Source: an uncultured Methylococcales bacterium
GTDB lineage: Bacteria; Pseudomonadota; Gammaproteobacteria; Methylococcales; Methylomonadaceae
Direction: 5' to 3'
NCBI GenBank assembly: GCA_903902705.1
Contig: CAIUVX010000121.1
Span: 1 to 44,293 of the forward strand
DNA length: 44,293 nucleotides
In this document: piece by piece, positions 35,342 to 44,197 of the stretch
How the letters are laid out: every line of letters begins with the position of its first letter
How positions within the stretch are numbered: position 1 is the first letter of the stretch
Notes under the pieces: model-generated
Told to the model about the DNA's origin: nothing
Database searches by the model: none
The model's input: only the letters and a program-made list of their open reading frames with translations
Position numbers and translations under genes: made by a program

Positions 35342-38248
35342 TTAATCTCCATTGCTCATTAAGTCAGATATTGGCGGACAAGTGCAAACCAGATGTCTAT
35401 CACCATAGACGTTATCAATACGTCCGACGGGAGGCCAATATTTATCCTCGTGTTGGTTGTTATCAGGAAAGAAGGCTTGTTGTCTGGAATAGGGCAATGT
35501 CCATTCATCTAATAATAACTGGTGAGTATGGGGGGCATTGTGCAGCAAATTATTTTTAGCGGCAGCTTCATCTGTTGCAATCGCTTTGATTTCCTGACGA
35601 ATAGCAATGAGTGCGTCACAAAAACGGTCAATTTCAGTTTTGCTCTCACTTTCGGTGGGTTCTATCATCAATGTGTCGGCAACGGGGAATGACACAGTGG
35701 GCGCGTGAAAACCATAGTCAATCAGCCGTTTGGCAATATCTTCTACCGTGATATTGCAGGTTTTTTTAAAGTCATGACAATCGATAATACATTCATGCGC
35801 GACCCAGCCATTTTTGCCTGTGTATAAAATTGGGTAATACGGCGTGAGGCGTTTGGCGATGTAGTTGGCATTTAAAATAGCGGTGAGCGTGGCGCGTTTT
35901 AAACCTGCCGCACCCATCATGGCAATGTATGCCCACGAAATGCTGTATAAACTGGCTGAACCCCACGGTGCGGCGGCGATTGTGCCTATCGTGCCGTGTT
36001 CACTTTTAGCGGGATTCACGCCTTCAACCACAGGATGTTCAGGTAAAAAAGCCGCAAGATGTGCGCCCACACCAATAGGGCCAACACCTGGCCCGCCGCC
36101 ACCGTGTGGAATACAGAAGGTTTTATGCAGATTAAGATGTGCAACATCCGCGCCGATGTTGCCAACGCGACTGAGTCCAACCAGCGCGTTAAAATTCGCG
36201 CCATCCAAATAAACCTGCCCGCCGTGTTGGTGTATCAAGTCACAAATTTCACAAAAACCTTCTTCATAAACACCATGTGTGGAAGGATAAGTAATCATGA
36301 GCGCGGCTAGCGTATCGTGATATTCACTGACTTTGGCGCGTAAATCATCCAAGCTAATATTGCCATTGTCATCACAGGCAACCACCACCACTTTAAGCCC
36401 TGCCAAGCTGGCACTGGCGGGATTAGTACCGTGCGCGGAGGCTGGGATTAAACAAATATCGCGTTGCTCCTGTCCGTTAACCTCATGATATTTACGAATA
36501 ACTAACAGCCCTGTGTATTCGCCTTGTGAGCCTGCATTGGGCTGTAACGAAAACGCATCAAAGCCCGTCAAATCGCAGAGCATATCTTCTAATTCAGTGA
36601 ATAGCTGTTGATAACCTAGCGTTTGATACAGTGGAGCGAAAGGGTGTAAGCCGTTAAATTCATGATAGGACATCGCCTGCATTTCAGTTGCGGCGTTGAG
36701 TTTCATGGTGCATGAACCTAAGGGAATCATGGCGCGGTCAAGGGCTATATCGCGGCGGGCGAGTCTGCACATATAACGCATCATTTCAGTTTCTGAATGA
36801 TAACGCTCAAATACAGGATGTTGCAGGATAGCATCATCACGCAATAAAGCATCAGGAATGCACTCAACTAGACTGGCATTCAGTGTGTTAATATCGGGGG
36901 AATTCGCCGCCACCGCTGCGAATACTTGCCAGACGGCGCGTAACTGCGAGCGCGTAGTGGTTTCATCTAAGGAAAGTCCGATGTGATTAGCGTCAATAAT
37001 GCGCAGATTAATAGCCGCTTCATTCGCTCGTGCGGCAATGCGTTTGGCACGGTTCGGGGTATGAATCACCAGCGTATCAAAATAACACTGGCTAACCACG
37101 CAATGCCCTAACTGGGTTAGACCTGCGGCGAGAATTTGTGTGTATCTATGCACCCGCCCTGCAATTAAACGCAAACCTTCTGCACCGTGATACACCGCAT
37201 AAAAGCCCGCGATAATTGCAAGCAGAACTTGCGCCGTGCAGATATTGCTGGTGGCTTTATCGCGGCGTATATGTTGTTCGCGGGTTTGTAATGCCATACG
37301 CAAGGCGATTTGTCCGTGCTTATCTTTAGAAACGCCAATAATACGACCAGGAACAGAGCGTTTGTATTCATCCTTAGTGGCGAAAAATGCCGCATGAGGG
37401 CCACCATAACCCATAGGCACACCAAACCGCTGGGAGTTTCCCACCACAATATCCACACCAAACGCAGCAGGGGGTTTCAATAAAACTAAGCTTAATAAAT
37501 CAGCGGCAACGGTGACTAAGGCTGATTTACTGTGGGCAATCGTGGTAATGTCGCTAAGGTCTTTTATTTCACCTTTAGAATTTGGATACTGCACTAATAA
37601 GGCAAAAAAATCCTGTGCGTCCAAGTTCTGATAAACATCGGTAACAATAACTTCATAACCCAAGGAATGAGCGCGGGTTTTAACCACCGCGATAGTTTGC
37701 GGGTGACACTCACTGTCCACCACAATGCAATTGCTGGTGCTGGTGGATAAACGCCGCGACATGGTCATGGCTTCTGCTGCCGCTGTCGCTTCATCCAGCA
37801 AAGACGCATTCGCCAATTCCATGCCTGTTAAATCAATCACCATTTGCTGAAAATTTAACAACGCTTCCAGCCGCCCTTGACTGACTTCGGCTTGATAAGG
37901 CGTGTAAGCCGTGTACCACGCGGGATTTTCCAACACATTACGTTTAACCACTGCGGGCATAAAAGTATCGTAATAACCCATGCCTATCATGGAAGTAAAA
38001 ACTTTATTACGGCTACGCATTTTGCGCAGGAGTTTAATTACCGCCTGTTCACTCATGGTTTCCGTGAGTTTTAACGGTTCGTGATTCAAAATGTTAGCAG
38101 GAATGGCTTGCTCGATAATATCTTCTAATTCAGTCAAGCCCAATTCGGCTAACATCTCCTTAATTTGTTGGGCATTAGAGCCAATATGACGGTCGATAAA
38201 ATTACCGCGCATTTCCAATTGAGTCAAACTAGGGTGAGAAGTTGGCAT
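35342..38248 (-). CDS. gcvP: Glycine dehydrogenase (decarboxylating), P protein
   Basis: The single-chain P protein of the glycine cleavage system, 968 residues. ATG 38248 ([17 protein letters not shown]) has AGAGGT upstream and is chosen over the longer frame to 38296. [17 protein letters not shown] opens the family domain. The PLP-binding Lys709 lies in [33 protein letters not shown] and [15 protein letters not shown] are strongly conserved. gcvT and gcvH are not in view. Its upstream leader is partly repeated at the right edge of the window next to a broken gcvP start. cobQ follows after 2 bases, so gcvP and the cobalamin genes share a transcript. Confidence 0.95.
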   Translation of the reverse strand: MPTSHPSLTQLEMRGNFIDRHIGSNAQQIKEMLAELGLTELEDIIEQAIPANILNHEPLKLTETMSEQAVIKLLRKMRSRNKVFTSMIGMGYYDTFMPAVVKRNVLENPAWYTAYTPYQAEVSQGRLEALLNFQQMVIDLTGMELANASLLDEATAAAEAMTMSRRLSTSTSNCIVVDSECHPQTIAVVKTRAHSLGYEVIVTDVYQNLDAQDFFALLVQYPNSKGEIKDLSDITTIAHSKSALVTVAADLLSLVLLKPPAAFGVDIVVGNSQRFGVPMGYGGPHAAFFATKDEYKRSVPGRIIGVSKDKHGQIALRMALQTREQHIRRDKATSNICTAQVLLAIIAGFYAVYHGAEGLRLIAGRVHRYTQILAAGLTQLGHCVVSQCYFDTLVIHTPNRAKRIAARANEAAINLRIIDANHIGLSLDETTTRSQLRAVWQVFAAVAANSPDINTLNASLVECIPDALLRDDAILQHPVFERYHSETEMMRYMCRLARRDIALDRAMIPLGSCTMKLNAATEMQAMSYHEFNGLHPFAPLYQTLGYQQLFTELEDMLCDLTGFDAFSLQPNAGSQGEYTGLLVIRKYHEVNGQEQRDICLIPASAHGTNPASASLAGLKVVVVACDDNGNISLDDLRAKVSEYHDTLAALMITYPSTHGVYEEGFCEICDLIHQHGGQVYLDGANFNALVGLSRVGNIGADVAHLNLHKTFCIPHGGGGPGVGPIGVGAHLAAFLPEHPVVEGVNPAKSEHGTIGTIAAAPWGSASLYSISWAYIAMMGAAGLKRATLTAILNANYIAKRLTPYYPILYTGKNGWVAHECIIDCHDFKKTCNITVEDIAKRLIDYGFHAPTVSFPVADTLMIEPTESESKTEIDRFCDALIAIRQEIKAIATDEAAAKNNLLHNAPHTHQLLLDEWTLPYSRQQAFFPDNNQHEDKYWPPVGRIDNVYGDRHLVCTCPPISDLMSNGD

Positions 38249-38296
38249 GGTGATTACCTCTGATAACGATGGGGGAATAAAGGGCAAGCGCGTCAC
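38210..38296 (-). repeat. gcvP leader and start, copy 1 of a diverged duplication
   Basis: This stretch spans the first 13 codons of gcvP, its ribosome-binding site and about 48 upstream bases. By hand alignment it is about 80% identical, with one single-base gap, to 44198-44283 in the same orientation. The upstream block GCCCTTTATTCCCC (minus strand) is fully kept in both, which suggests a conserved regulatory or attachment sequence. Confidence 0.7.
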
Positions 38297-38522
38297 GGTG
38301 ACGACACAATTTGTTCGCGAACGGCGGCGTATAACCTGTTGCCGATGTTTGCCGAATCACTATTAAGCAGTCATCCAAAAATTGTTCAACCTTTTTCAAG
38401 AATTGTGATGACATAAGTTTTGCCAATATTGGATAGAATATCAAATAGATTATGCTTTAAAGATTGAAAAGAGGGTTAGTTGAATCCACACTTTTTTTAA
38501 AAAAACTTTTGAGCGATTACGT

Positions 38523-38598
38523 TAGGGTGTGCTGAGATACAAACGCACTCGTTCGAGTTGCTGCAAATGATGCGCCTCCTATCGTCGGCACATCCTAT
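38523..38598. repeat. ATAGGATGTGC-type palindromic repeat, copy 1
   Basis: TAGGGTGTGCTGAG at the left and GCACATCCTA at the right are near-inverted ends, with AATGATGCGCCTCCTATCGT inside. The same element, better preserved, is at 44108-44188. Its size (about 76-81 bases), inverted ends and intergenic site fit a miniature palindromic element. Confidence 0.7.
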
Positions 38599-38654
38599 AG
38601 TTCTGTTTCTATGTTAAAGTTTTGGCTAGTCCTGTAATGCGAGTGATGAAAATA

Positions 38655-38724
38655 CCGTTCGCCCTGAGCTTGTCGAAGGGTGAACGTCAATCCGCTCATG
38701 GTTCGACAAGCTCACCACGAACGG
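38655..38724. repeat. Dispersed TTCGACAAGC repeat, copy 2
   Basis: It is bounded by CCGTTCG and CGAACGG and contains CTGAGCTTGTCGAAGGGTGAA and GGTTCGACAAGCTCACCACG. It can fold into a long hairpin. The copy at 32447-32517 shares the same order of parts, and 9745-9920 holds degenerate pieces. Confidence 0.7.
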
Positions 38725-38790
38725 TTTGACTTAGCCAATAAGGACTACCAAGTTTTGTTCCCCAATTTATAGACAGAAACAAGGAAAACT

Positions 38791-39756
38791 ATGTGTTATG
38801 ACATCATCGGTGATATTCACGGACAAGCGGACAAACTTGTCAATTTATTGGAAAAAATGGGTTATACCTTACACGGTAAAGTCTGGACGCATTCTTCACG
38901 GCAAGTTATTTTTGTAGGTGATTTCATTGATAGAGGACTCCAGCAGTTAGCCACAGTAGAGATTGCGCGTAGCATGGTGGAAGCGGGAACTGCGTTAGCG
39001 ATATTAGGTAATCACGAGCTGAATGCGATTGCATGGTTTATGCCACATCCTGAACAAGTAGGCGAGTATTTACGCCCACATCCACCCTATAAAAATGGTG
39101 ATAAAAATCACCACCAGCATGAGGTGTTTTTGAATGAAGTCGAACACTTGCCAGAGACACATAAAGACATCATTGATTGGTTTTTAACCTTACCACTTTG
39201 GCTTGATCTGCCTGATATTCGCGTGGTACACGCCTGTTGGCATTCGCAATTTATAGACTTTCTAAAACCCTCTCTGAATGCCGATAACTCTATTCCACCA
39301 TCATTAATGCGGAAAGCCACCCGTGAGCCAGACAATTTGGCAGAAAAAGACACTGCGAATCCGTCGATATTCAAAGCAGTAGAGGCAATTTGTAAAGGTA
39401 TCGAAATACCCTTACCACAAGGACATTCGTTTACTGACAAGGACGGCACTAAAAGGCATAGAGTGCGTGTACGTTGGTGGGATACATCAGCAACCACCTA
39501 CCGTCAGGCAGCCATGCTTTCCGAAAGAGAACGAGAGCATCTTCCCGATTTACCGATTCCAGAACACGCACGTCTAAATTACCCACTCGATAAACCGTTA
39601 TTTTTTGGTCATTACTGGATGACGGGGACACCGACTGTGCTTTCCGATAAAGTGGCTTGTGTCGATTACAGCGCGGGTAATGGTGGTTCATTAGTTGCCT
39701 ATCGTTGGGATGGCGAAACCACACTTGATAATGCCAAGTTTATTTGCTCAACGTAA
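38791..39756 (+). CDS. PPP-family metallophosphoesterase
   Basis: A 321-residue calcineurin-like phosphoesterase. The metal motifs are GDIHG at 7-11, GDFIDRG near 48-54 and GNHE near 78-81, with later His residues in VVHACWHSQF and LFFGHYWM. The GDIHG / GDxxDRG / GNHE set defines the PPP family (bacterial protein phosphatases, ApaH/PrpE-like diadenosine tetraphosphatases). The substrate is not identifiable. Nothing upstream or downstream links it to an operon: it lies between repeats and hicB. The protein has no signal peptide. Confidence 0.85.
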   Translation: MCYDIIGDIHGQADKLVNLLEKMGYTLHGKVWTHSSRQVIFVGDFIDRGLQQLATVEIARSMVEAGTALAILGNHELNAIAWFMPHPEQVGEYLRPHPPYKNGDKNHHQHEVFLNEVEHLPETHKDIIDWFLTLPLWLDLPDIRVVHACWHSQFIDFLKPSLNADNSIPPSLMRKATREPDNLAEKDTANPSIFKAVEAICKGIEIPLPQGHSFTDKDGTKRHRVRVRWWDTSATTYRQAAMLSEREREHLPDLPIPEHARLNYPLDKPLFFGHYWMTGTPTVLSDKVACVDYSAGNGGSLVAYRWDGETTLDNAKFICST

Positions 39757-39821
39757 TGCTGAATTTTTTCTGGTGTCATACTGACGCGGGTGATTTGGAT
39801 ATTTGATAGAAGGTAAAAAAT

Positions 39822-40025
39822 ATGAAATTAAAAGTTATTATTCATCCTGCTGAAGAAGGCGAGTTTTGGGCAGAAGTCCCTGCTATTCAAGGGTGTGCAA
39901 CGCAAGGCGAGACTATTGAAGAGCTTTTAACCAACCTCTATGAAGCGGTTGAAGCCTGTCTTTCTGTGGACTTGGAAGACATTGAACTGGCGCAAAATGA
40001 CAGGGTTTTGGAGATTGCGGTGTGA
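39822..40025 (+). CDS. hicB: HicB-like antitoxin
   Basis: A 67-residue protein starting MKLKVIIHPAEEGEFWAEVP, then GCATQGETIEELLTNLYEAVEA. This is the HicB beta-sheet/helix pattern that binds and blocks HicA toxins (the 'y.a.vPelpGc.tqGdt.eEal.n..eai' motif). There is no separate DNA-binding domain, as in short HicB forms. AAGGTAAAAAAT precedes the ATG. Its TGA overlaps the GTG start of hicA (GTGA). The order hicB before hicA is less common than the reverse. Confidence 0.85.
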   Translation: MKLKVIIHPAEEGEFWAEVPAIQGCATQGETIEELLTNLYEAVEACLSVDLEDIELAQNDRVLEIAV

Positions 40026-40226
40026 AATCTGTTTCAGGAAAACACGTTGCCCGAATTCTGGAAAGTCACGGCTGGGTTTTAGTGCGGGTCAATGGCAGTC
40101 ACCACGTCTATACGCAGTCTGGAAATCCTGCCCGTATTTCCCTGCCTATCCATAAAAATGAAGATTTGATGTGGCTTGCTTAAGCATTTTATGAAAGTGG
40201 CAGGCATTACTGAAACTGAACTGTAA
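40022..40226 (+). pseudogene. hicA: HicA-like toxin, frameshifted
   Basis: From GTG 40022 the frame reads KSVSGKHVARILESHGWVLV, then NGSHHVYTQ with the catalytic His, and ARISLPIHKNEDL, a clear HicA mRNA interferase. It then hits TAA at 40181 after 53 residues. In another frame the family's C-terminus continues (GLLKHFMKVAGITETEL) to TAA 40224-40226, so about two bases are missing, or one extra is present, near 40168-40172. The conserved His and fold core precede the break, so weak activity cannot be excluded, but the last helix is lost. hicB overlaps it by 4 bases. Confidence 0.75.
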
Positions 40227-40252
40227 GATAACAGTTTGCCGAAAATAGTTTC

Positions 40253-40341
40253 GTAGCAGCCCGCATGGAGCTTTGCGGAATGCGGGAATAACAACGTAAT
40301 TCACAAATACCCCGTATTCCGTTGCACTCCATACGCGCTAC
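40253..40341. repeat. Dispersed GTAGC...GCTAC palindromic element
   Basis: The left part GTAGCAGCCCGCATGGAG...GCGGAATGCGGG and the right part CCCCGTATTCCGTTGCACTCC...GCGCTAC are imperfect inverted copies, able to form a long hairpin. It lies 27 bases after the hicA remnant and looks like a known style of intergenic repeat. No copy elsewhere in this window was found. Confidence 0.55.
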
Positions 40342-40367
40342 TTGCTGACTTTTAACCAATTCATTAT

Positions 40368-40507
40368 CGTTCCAACGCTCCGCGTTGGAATGTGTCTGAG
40401 GACGCTCCAGCGTCCTCGTTTCAGTCTATGTTTTATTGATAGTTACGATTTAACAATGAAGACGCTGGAGCGTCAACCGAAGTATTCCAACGCAGAGCGT
40501 TGGAACG
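40368..40507. repeat. Nested palindrome block upstream of ABC-3C operon
   Basis: Four perfect palindromes occur within 140 bases: TTCCAACGC/GCGTTGGAA around TCC, GAGGACGCT/AGCGTCCTC around CC, GACGCT/AGCGTC around GG, and TTCCAACGC/GCGTTGGAA around AGA. The outer pairs CGTTCCAACGC and GCGTTGGAACG are also inverted with respect to each other, so the block can fold on two levels. It has the look of a miniature palindromic transposable element and sits about 150 bases before the ABC-3C operon. Confidence 0.65.
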
Positions 40508-40654
40508 ATTAAAATAAGCGTACCCTACGCGGCTTACAAAGTTTGCGTAACAGTCAGTCACGCAGTGCGTGTCATCGTTGCGTGATAACATATAGCATAA
40601 TAACAATTAGCCAAGCTCAATTAAATTGGTTACGCTTTTTATGGGAAAACTGGA

Positions 40655-41590
40655 ATGATTAAAACTAAATATGGCAACTTTGATGGTAATAAATGGGAAG
40701 CAGTTTGCCAAGTTTGTTTTAAGCATAAATATGAAGAGGATAGTTATCAAGAAATAAAAGCCTCGCCTGGCGATTATGGAATTGAAGGATTTACTCGAAA
40801 AGGTGATGCTTTTCAGTGTTACTGTCCAGATAAAGAATATACACAAGATGAATTGCACAATAAGATTCGAGATAAAATAACAAAGGATTTAAAAAAACTT
40901 GTAACGTATCAAAAGGAACTTGAATTGAAGCTCAATGGTACAAAAATAAAACGTTGGATATTCGTAACTCCACGTTATGAGCATAATAAGATAATTGACC
41001 ATTGTGCAACAAAATCTCAGGAATATAGAAAGTTAGGATTAGATATACTCGATAGTCGATTTGATGTATTAATTTATGATGTCGATTTTTACTCTGAATA
41101 TCTGCATATCGCGTTAAATTCAATTGGTGAAAAATTATATATCGAAGCGGATGTAAAAACAGATAATGATGATATTGAAGATTTCAAAAATTTAGGATCT
41201 TATCAAGCTACCAATATCATTAATAAATCGATTTCAATTATTGAAAATTCAGCATCTGGCTCTAGTTCAGCAAAATCAGATATGTTAGCTAAAAATTATT
41301 TAAGACAATATTTAAATGGATACTCTGTCGTTAGAACATTAGAAAAAAGTTATGGAAAATCTTACGAAAGATATTTAAGGAATATTGATGAAATGGCAGA
41401 AGAACTAGAACAGAAAAAGATTTTTCATGACTCTTCAAATAAAGAGTTTGTGGAAAAAATAACTTTGGAGGTTACTCAAAGAATAAATAATGAATTTAGT
41501 GAATTAGAGCAAACAACAAAAAACCGCCTATCTTATTATGCGGTTGCATTATGGTTAGCAGATTGTCCGTTAAGGTTTGATGATTTATGA
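40655..41590 (+). CDS. ABC-3C system: restriction-nuclease-like effector component
   Basis: A 311-residue protein, first gene of an AT-rich operon. Its N-terminus reads WEAVCQVCF, ASPGDYGIEGFTRKG and AFQCYCPD, placed like the E / D-G-I-D-G / Q-x-K blocks of Mrr-like PD-(D/E)xK nucleases. However, the final Lys of the last block is Tyr56 (Q-C-Y), so the nuclease site may be altered or inactive. The rest is helical with an RTLEKSYGKSYERYLRN segment and no named domain. Its TGA overlaps the next gene's ATG (ATGA). The nuclease-like first gene plus middle component plus RecN-like ATPase order is that of ABC-three-component systems predicted in phage conflict. Confidence 0.6.
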   Translation: MIKTKYGNFDGNKWEAVCQVCFKHKYEEDSYQEIKASPGDYGIEGFTRKGDAFQCYCPDKEYTQDELHNKIRDKITKDLKKLVTYQKELELKLNGTKIKRWIFVTPRYEHNKIIDHCATKSQEYRKLGLDILDSRFDVLIYDVDFYSEYLHIALNSIGEKLYIEADVKTDNDDIEDFKNLGSYQATNIINKSISIIENSASGSSSAKSDMLAKNYLRQYLNGYSVVRTLEKSYGKSYERYLRNIDEMAEELEQKKIFHDSSNKEFVEKITLEVTQRINNEFSELEQTTKNRLSYYAVALWLADCPLRFDDL

Positions 41591-42033
41591 AATTTATTAA
41601 AAAACCTATTGCTTTACCTTCTAATTACCGATTTTTCTACCAAATATCAATTTTATTGTTAATCCTAAATCTGTGTAGTACAAAAAATACAGGAGCATCG
41701 ACTCTTAAACTTCAACTTTTAGCTTGGGCATTACGAGATGATGAAGGTTGTGAATCTTTAATGAAGATTACAAAACTAAAAGATGCAAAACATAATTTTA
41801 ATTTTTGGGCTTTAGACCCAGCTTTGAATAGAGCAATTGAGTTTGCTTTAGCTGATGGTTTTTTAAAACTAAAAAAAGAAAAGCTTATCTCTACACCAAA
41901 GGGGGATATTTTTCTTAGTTACATATTGGAAACAAATGATATATTCACTCATGAAAAAGAAATACTTAGAAACTTTGAAAAATCGGTTACAGAAACTTTT
42001 GTAAATACAGTGCTGAAAAATGAAAATGCTTAA
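41587..42033 (+). CDS. ABC-3C system: middle component
   Basis: A 148-residue protein between the nuclease-like gene and the ATPase. It overlaps both neighbours (4 and 14 bases). The pattern KLQLLAWALRDDEG, FWALDPALNRAIEFALADGFL and KKEKLISTPKGDIFLSYIL is like a winged-helix adaptor: a helix-turn-helix followed by a short 'K...l..T.kG..fl' wing, as in the middle components of ABC-3C operons. It probably bridges the ATPase and the effector. No catalytic motif is visible. Identification depends on the neighbours and on overlap-coupled translation. Confidence 0.6.
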   Translation: MKFIKKPIALPSNYRFFYQISILLLILNLCSTKNTGASTLKLQLLAWALRDDEGCESLMKITKLKDAKHNFNFWALDPALNRAIEFALADGFLKLKKEKLISTPKGDIFLSYILETNDIFTHEKEILRNFEKSVTETFVNTVLKNENA

Positions 42034-44062
42034 TATCACTGCAATTCGTATCACAACTTATACTGCACAAGAACCTTTTGTGTTTGAAGCAACTTTTAAA
42101 GAAAAGTTAAATATCATTAGAGGTGATAATGCAAAAGGAAAAAGTACATTAGTACAATCTGTTTTTTATGTTCTTGGACAAGAAGAATTGCTCGGTGGTA
42201 AAAATTCTAAGGTAATACAAAGCTGTTTAAAAACACATATTAGAGATGATAATGATAATGGAATAACTGCATTAGGTTCCTCAATAGAGTTGCAAATTTT
42301 TAATGGCATTAATGAAGTTACATTAAAAAGATGTGCTAATTTGAAAGGAGTAGACGATAGACTAATTGAAATCACATTTGGGGCAGAACTCTCCAACAAA
42401 GGTTCTTCTTTCAAAAAGGAATCAATGTATATTCACGATGCTGGTGGAGCAACGAATTCATATCATGGTTTTCATAAATGGCTTGAAGAATATCTTGGAT
42501 GGGAGCTACCCTTAGTATCATCAGCAAGCGATAAAGAAATAAAACTGTATAGCCAGCTAGTATTCCCTGCGTTTCTTATAGAGCAGAAAGCGGGGTGGTC
42601 AAATTATCTAGCAACTAGCCCTTATTTTGGTGTAAAAGAATCAAAAAAAAGGGCGATAGAATTTTTATTAAATCTTGATGTTTCTCAAAATGAAAAAGCT
42701 AAAAGACAGAGTGAGGCAAAATTAGATACATACAAAAGGGAATGGCAGGCTAAGTATGAAGAAATGGAGAGGTTAATATCATCTGACTTTGTTGTTATTA
42801 CTGGAGTTAAACGTTATCCTCATGTCGATTTCGACTCAAATAATAGTAATTTAGTATTTGAAAAAGGTACTAATTACTGTAATTTAATGGATTATATTAA
42901 TATACTTGAACAAGATTTAAAAAATAAATCAGCAATTAAAATTCCAACTAATAATGAAGTAAATGCAGAATTAAGTAGGAAATTGGAAGAATTGATGTTT
43001 GAGATTCAAAATATGACTGATGAAGAAGATAAGCTAAGAAATTTTTTATCTATAGAACACGCCCAAAGAAAGGAAGTTAATGAGAGTCTAAAAGAAATAG
43101 ATAAAGAAATTGATAAAAACTATGGTGCATTAAAAGTTAAAAAATTTGGTGCATCTCATGATTCTATATTAGCATCAGATAATTGTCCAACGTGCCATCA
43201 AGAAATAAAAGATGCTTTGCTTCCTGTTGATATTAATGCAATGCCAATGAGTATTGAAGATAATGTTAAATATTTAAATGGACAACAGAAAATATTTAAA
43301 TCATATAGTATGAGTTGTTTTAAAACAATTATGAATATAAGTAGTGATTTAACCCGCAATAAAATATTACAAGAGTCAATAAGAGAAAGTATTAAGGCTA
43401 TTAGGATTCAACTAATAGCCGACCCTAGACTACCTTCTATTATTGATGTAAGAGAACAGATTAAAATTGAAGATGATGTAAAAAGATTTAGAGGGTTTAT
43501 AAAATTCTTCAATAAATCGATAGATGAATTTTCTGCTATAAATAATAATTATAAACTAGCACTTGAAGAAAAGAAAAATTTACCACAAAATGGTCTGTCT
43601 CAAAATGACAAGGGAAAACTTACTGAATTTACAGAGATATTTAAGGACTTGTTACGAAAATTTAAGTTCCAAAGTTGCAATATAAATTTTATAAAGATTT
43701 CCGAGGAAACCTATTTTCCAATTATTGATTCAAGTGAATTATTGAATGAAACTCTTCGCAATGATTCATCTGGAAGTGATTTTACCCGCGTAATGTGGGC
43801 ATATACTTTAGGATTATATTTAGTAAGCAATAAACATAAAGCTAACCACCCTTCATTTTTATTTTTAGATGAACCATCACAGCATTCAATATCAAATGAA
43901 AGTTCTTGGCAATTATTTGATTCTCTCAGTAAAGAGTCCTGTCAAACTATTATCGCGGATTCATTTAACAATAGTAACCAAGTTTTTGAAGAATCAACTA
44001 AGAATATAGATTTTCATTTGATTAAATTTGAAGGGCGATTGCTAAAAAGAAAAGCGGTGTAA
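42020..44062 (+). CDS. ABC-3C system: RecN/Rad50-like ABC ATPase with zinc hook
   Basis: A 680-residue ATPase. The P-loop GDNAKGKST is at 35-43. A long coiled-coil middle holds a Rad50-type zinc-hook Cys-x-x-Cys (CPTCH, Cys389 and Cys392). The C-terminal ATPase half has a degenerate ABC signature (SSGSDFTRVMWAYTLGL, near 580-596), the Walker B/D-loop FLFLDEPSQHSI near 613-624 and TIIADSFNN. It resembles DUF3732-type ATPases of ABC-3C operons. Such proteins probably bind DNA ends or unusual DNA and gate the effector. The start overlaps the middle component. Base composition is clearly more A+T-rich than nearby core genes, which suggests horizontal transfer. Confidence 0.75.
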   Translation: MKMLNITAIRITTYTAQEPFVFEATFKEKLNIIRGDNAKGKSTLVQSVFYVLGQEELLGGKNSKVIQSCLKTHIRDDNDNGITALGSSIELQIFNGINEVTLKRCANLKGVDDRLIEITFGAELSNKGSSFKKESMYIHDAGGATNSYHGFHKWLEEYLGWELPLVSSASDKEIKLYSQLVFPAFLIEQKAGWSNYLATSPYFGVKESKKRAIEFLLNLDVSQNEKAKRQSEAKLDTYKREWQAKYEEMERLISSDFVVITGVKRYPHVDFDSNNSNLVFEKGTNYCNLMDYINILEQDLKNKSAIKIPTNNEVNAELSRKLEELMFEIQNMTDEEDKLRNFLSIEHAQRKEVNESLKEIDKEIDKNYGALKVKKFGASHDSILASDNCPTCHQEIKDALLPVDINAMPMSIEDNVKYLNGQQKIFKSYSMSCFKTIMNISSDLTRNKILQESIRESIKAIRIQLIADPRLPSIIDVREQIKIEDDVKRFRGFIKFFNKSIDEFSAINNNYKLALEEKKNLPQNGLSQNDKGKLTEFTEIFKDLLRKFKFQSCNINFIKISEETYFPIIDSSELLNETLRNDSSGSDFTRVMWAYTLGLYLVSNKHKANHPSFLFLDEPSQHSISNESSWQLFDSLSKESCQTIIADSFNNSNQVFEESTKNIDFHLIKFEGRLLKRKAV

Positions 44063-44102
44063 CGCGATAAGGTGCGCCATCGGGTAACGCGATAAGGTGC
44101 GC
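44060..44102 (+). repeat. 18-bp direct repeat after the ABC-3C operon
   Basis: TAACGCGATAAGGTGCGC occurs at 44060-44077 and again at 44085-44102, a 25-base period. The first copy overlaps the ATPase stop codon. Two copies are too few for a CRISPR array. It may be a junction of the inserted operon with repeat DNA. Confidence 0.7.
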
Positions 44103-44107
44103 TAACC

Positions 44108-44188
44108 ATAGGATGTGCTGAGGTACGAAGCGCGTCGTTCGAGAAAATCCACGCGAATGATGCGCCTCCTATCGTCGGCACATCCTAT
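44108..44188. repeat. ATAGGATGTGC-type palindromic repeat, copy 2
   Basis: ATAGGATGTGC and GCACATCCTAT are perfect 11-bp inverted ends of an 81-base element. The inside (CTGAGGTACGAAGCGCGTCG, AATGATGCGCCTCC) matches 38523-38598. It ends 10 bases from the broken gcvP start and may have inserted into that gene copy. Confidence 0.75.
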
Positions 44189-44197
44189 GACACTGCA

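Larger units (their letters stand above)
38249..38790. other. Repeat-rich gap between gcvP and metallophosphoesterase
   Basis: No gene is supported here. It contains the gcvP leader, a copy of the TAGGGTGTGC element (38523-38598) and a copy of the TTCGACAAGC element (38655-38724). ATTCGGCAAACATCGGCAAC-type sequence near 38335-38357 is small-repeat rich. I see no glycine or cobalamin riboswitch. Confidence 0.5.

Noticed and set aside
38249-38790. Possible glycine riboswitch upstream of gcvP
   Set aside because: The conserved tandem aptamer cores could not be recognised, and most of the gap is dispersed repeats.
44060-44102. Possible CRISPR start from two 18-bp direct repeats
   Set aside because: Only two copies with a 7-base spacer, and no cas genes nearby.
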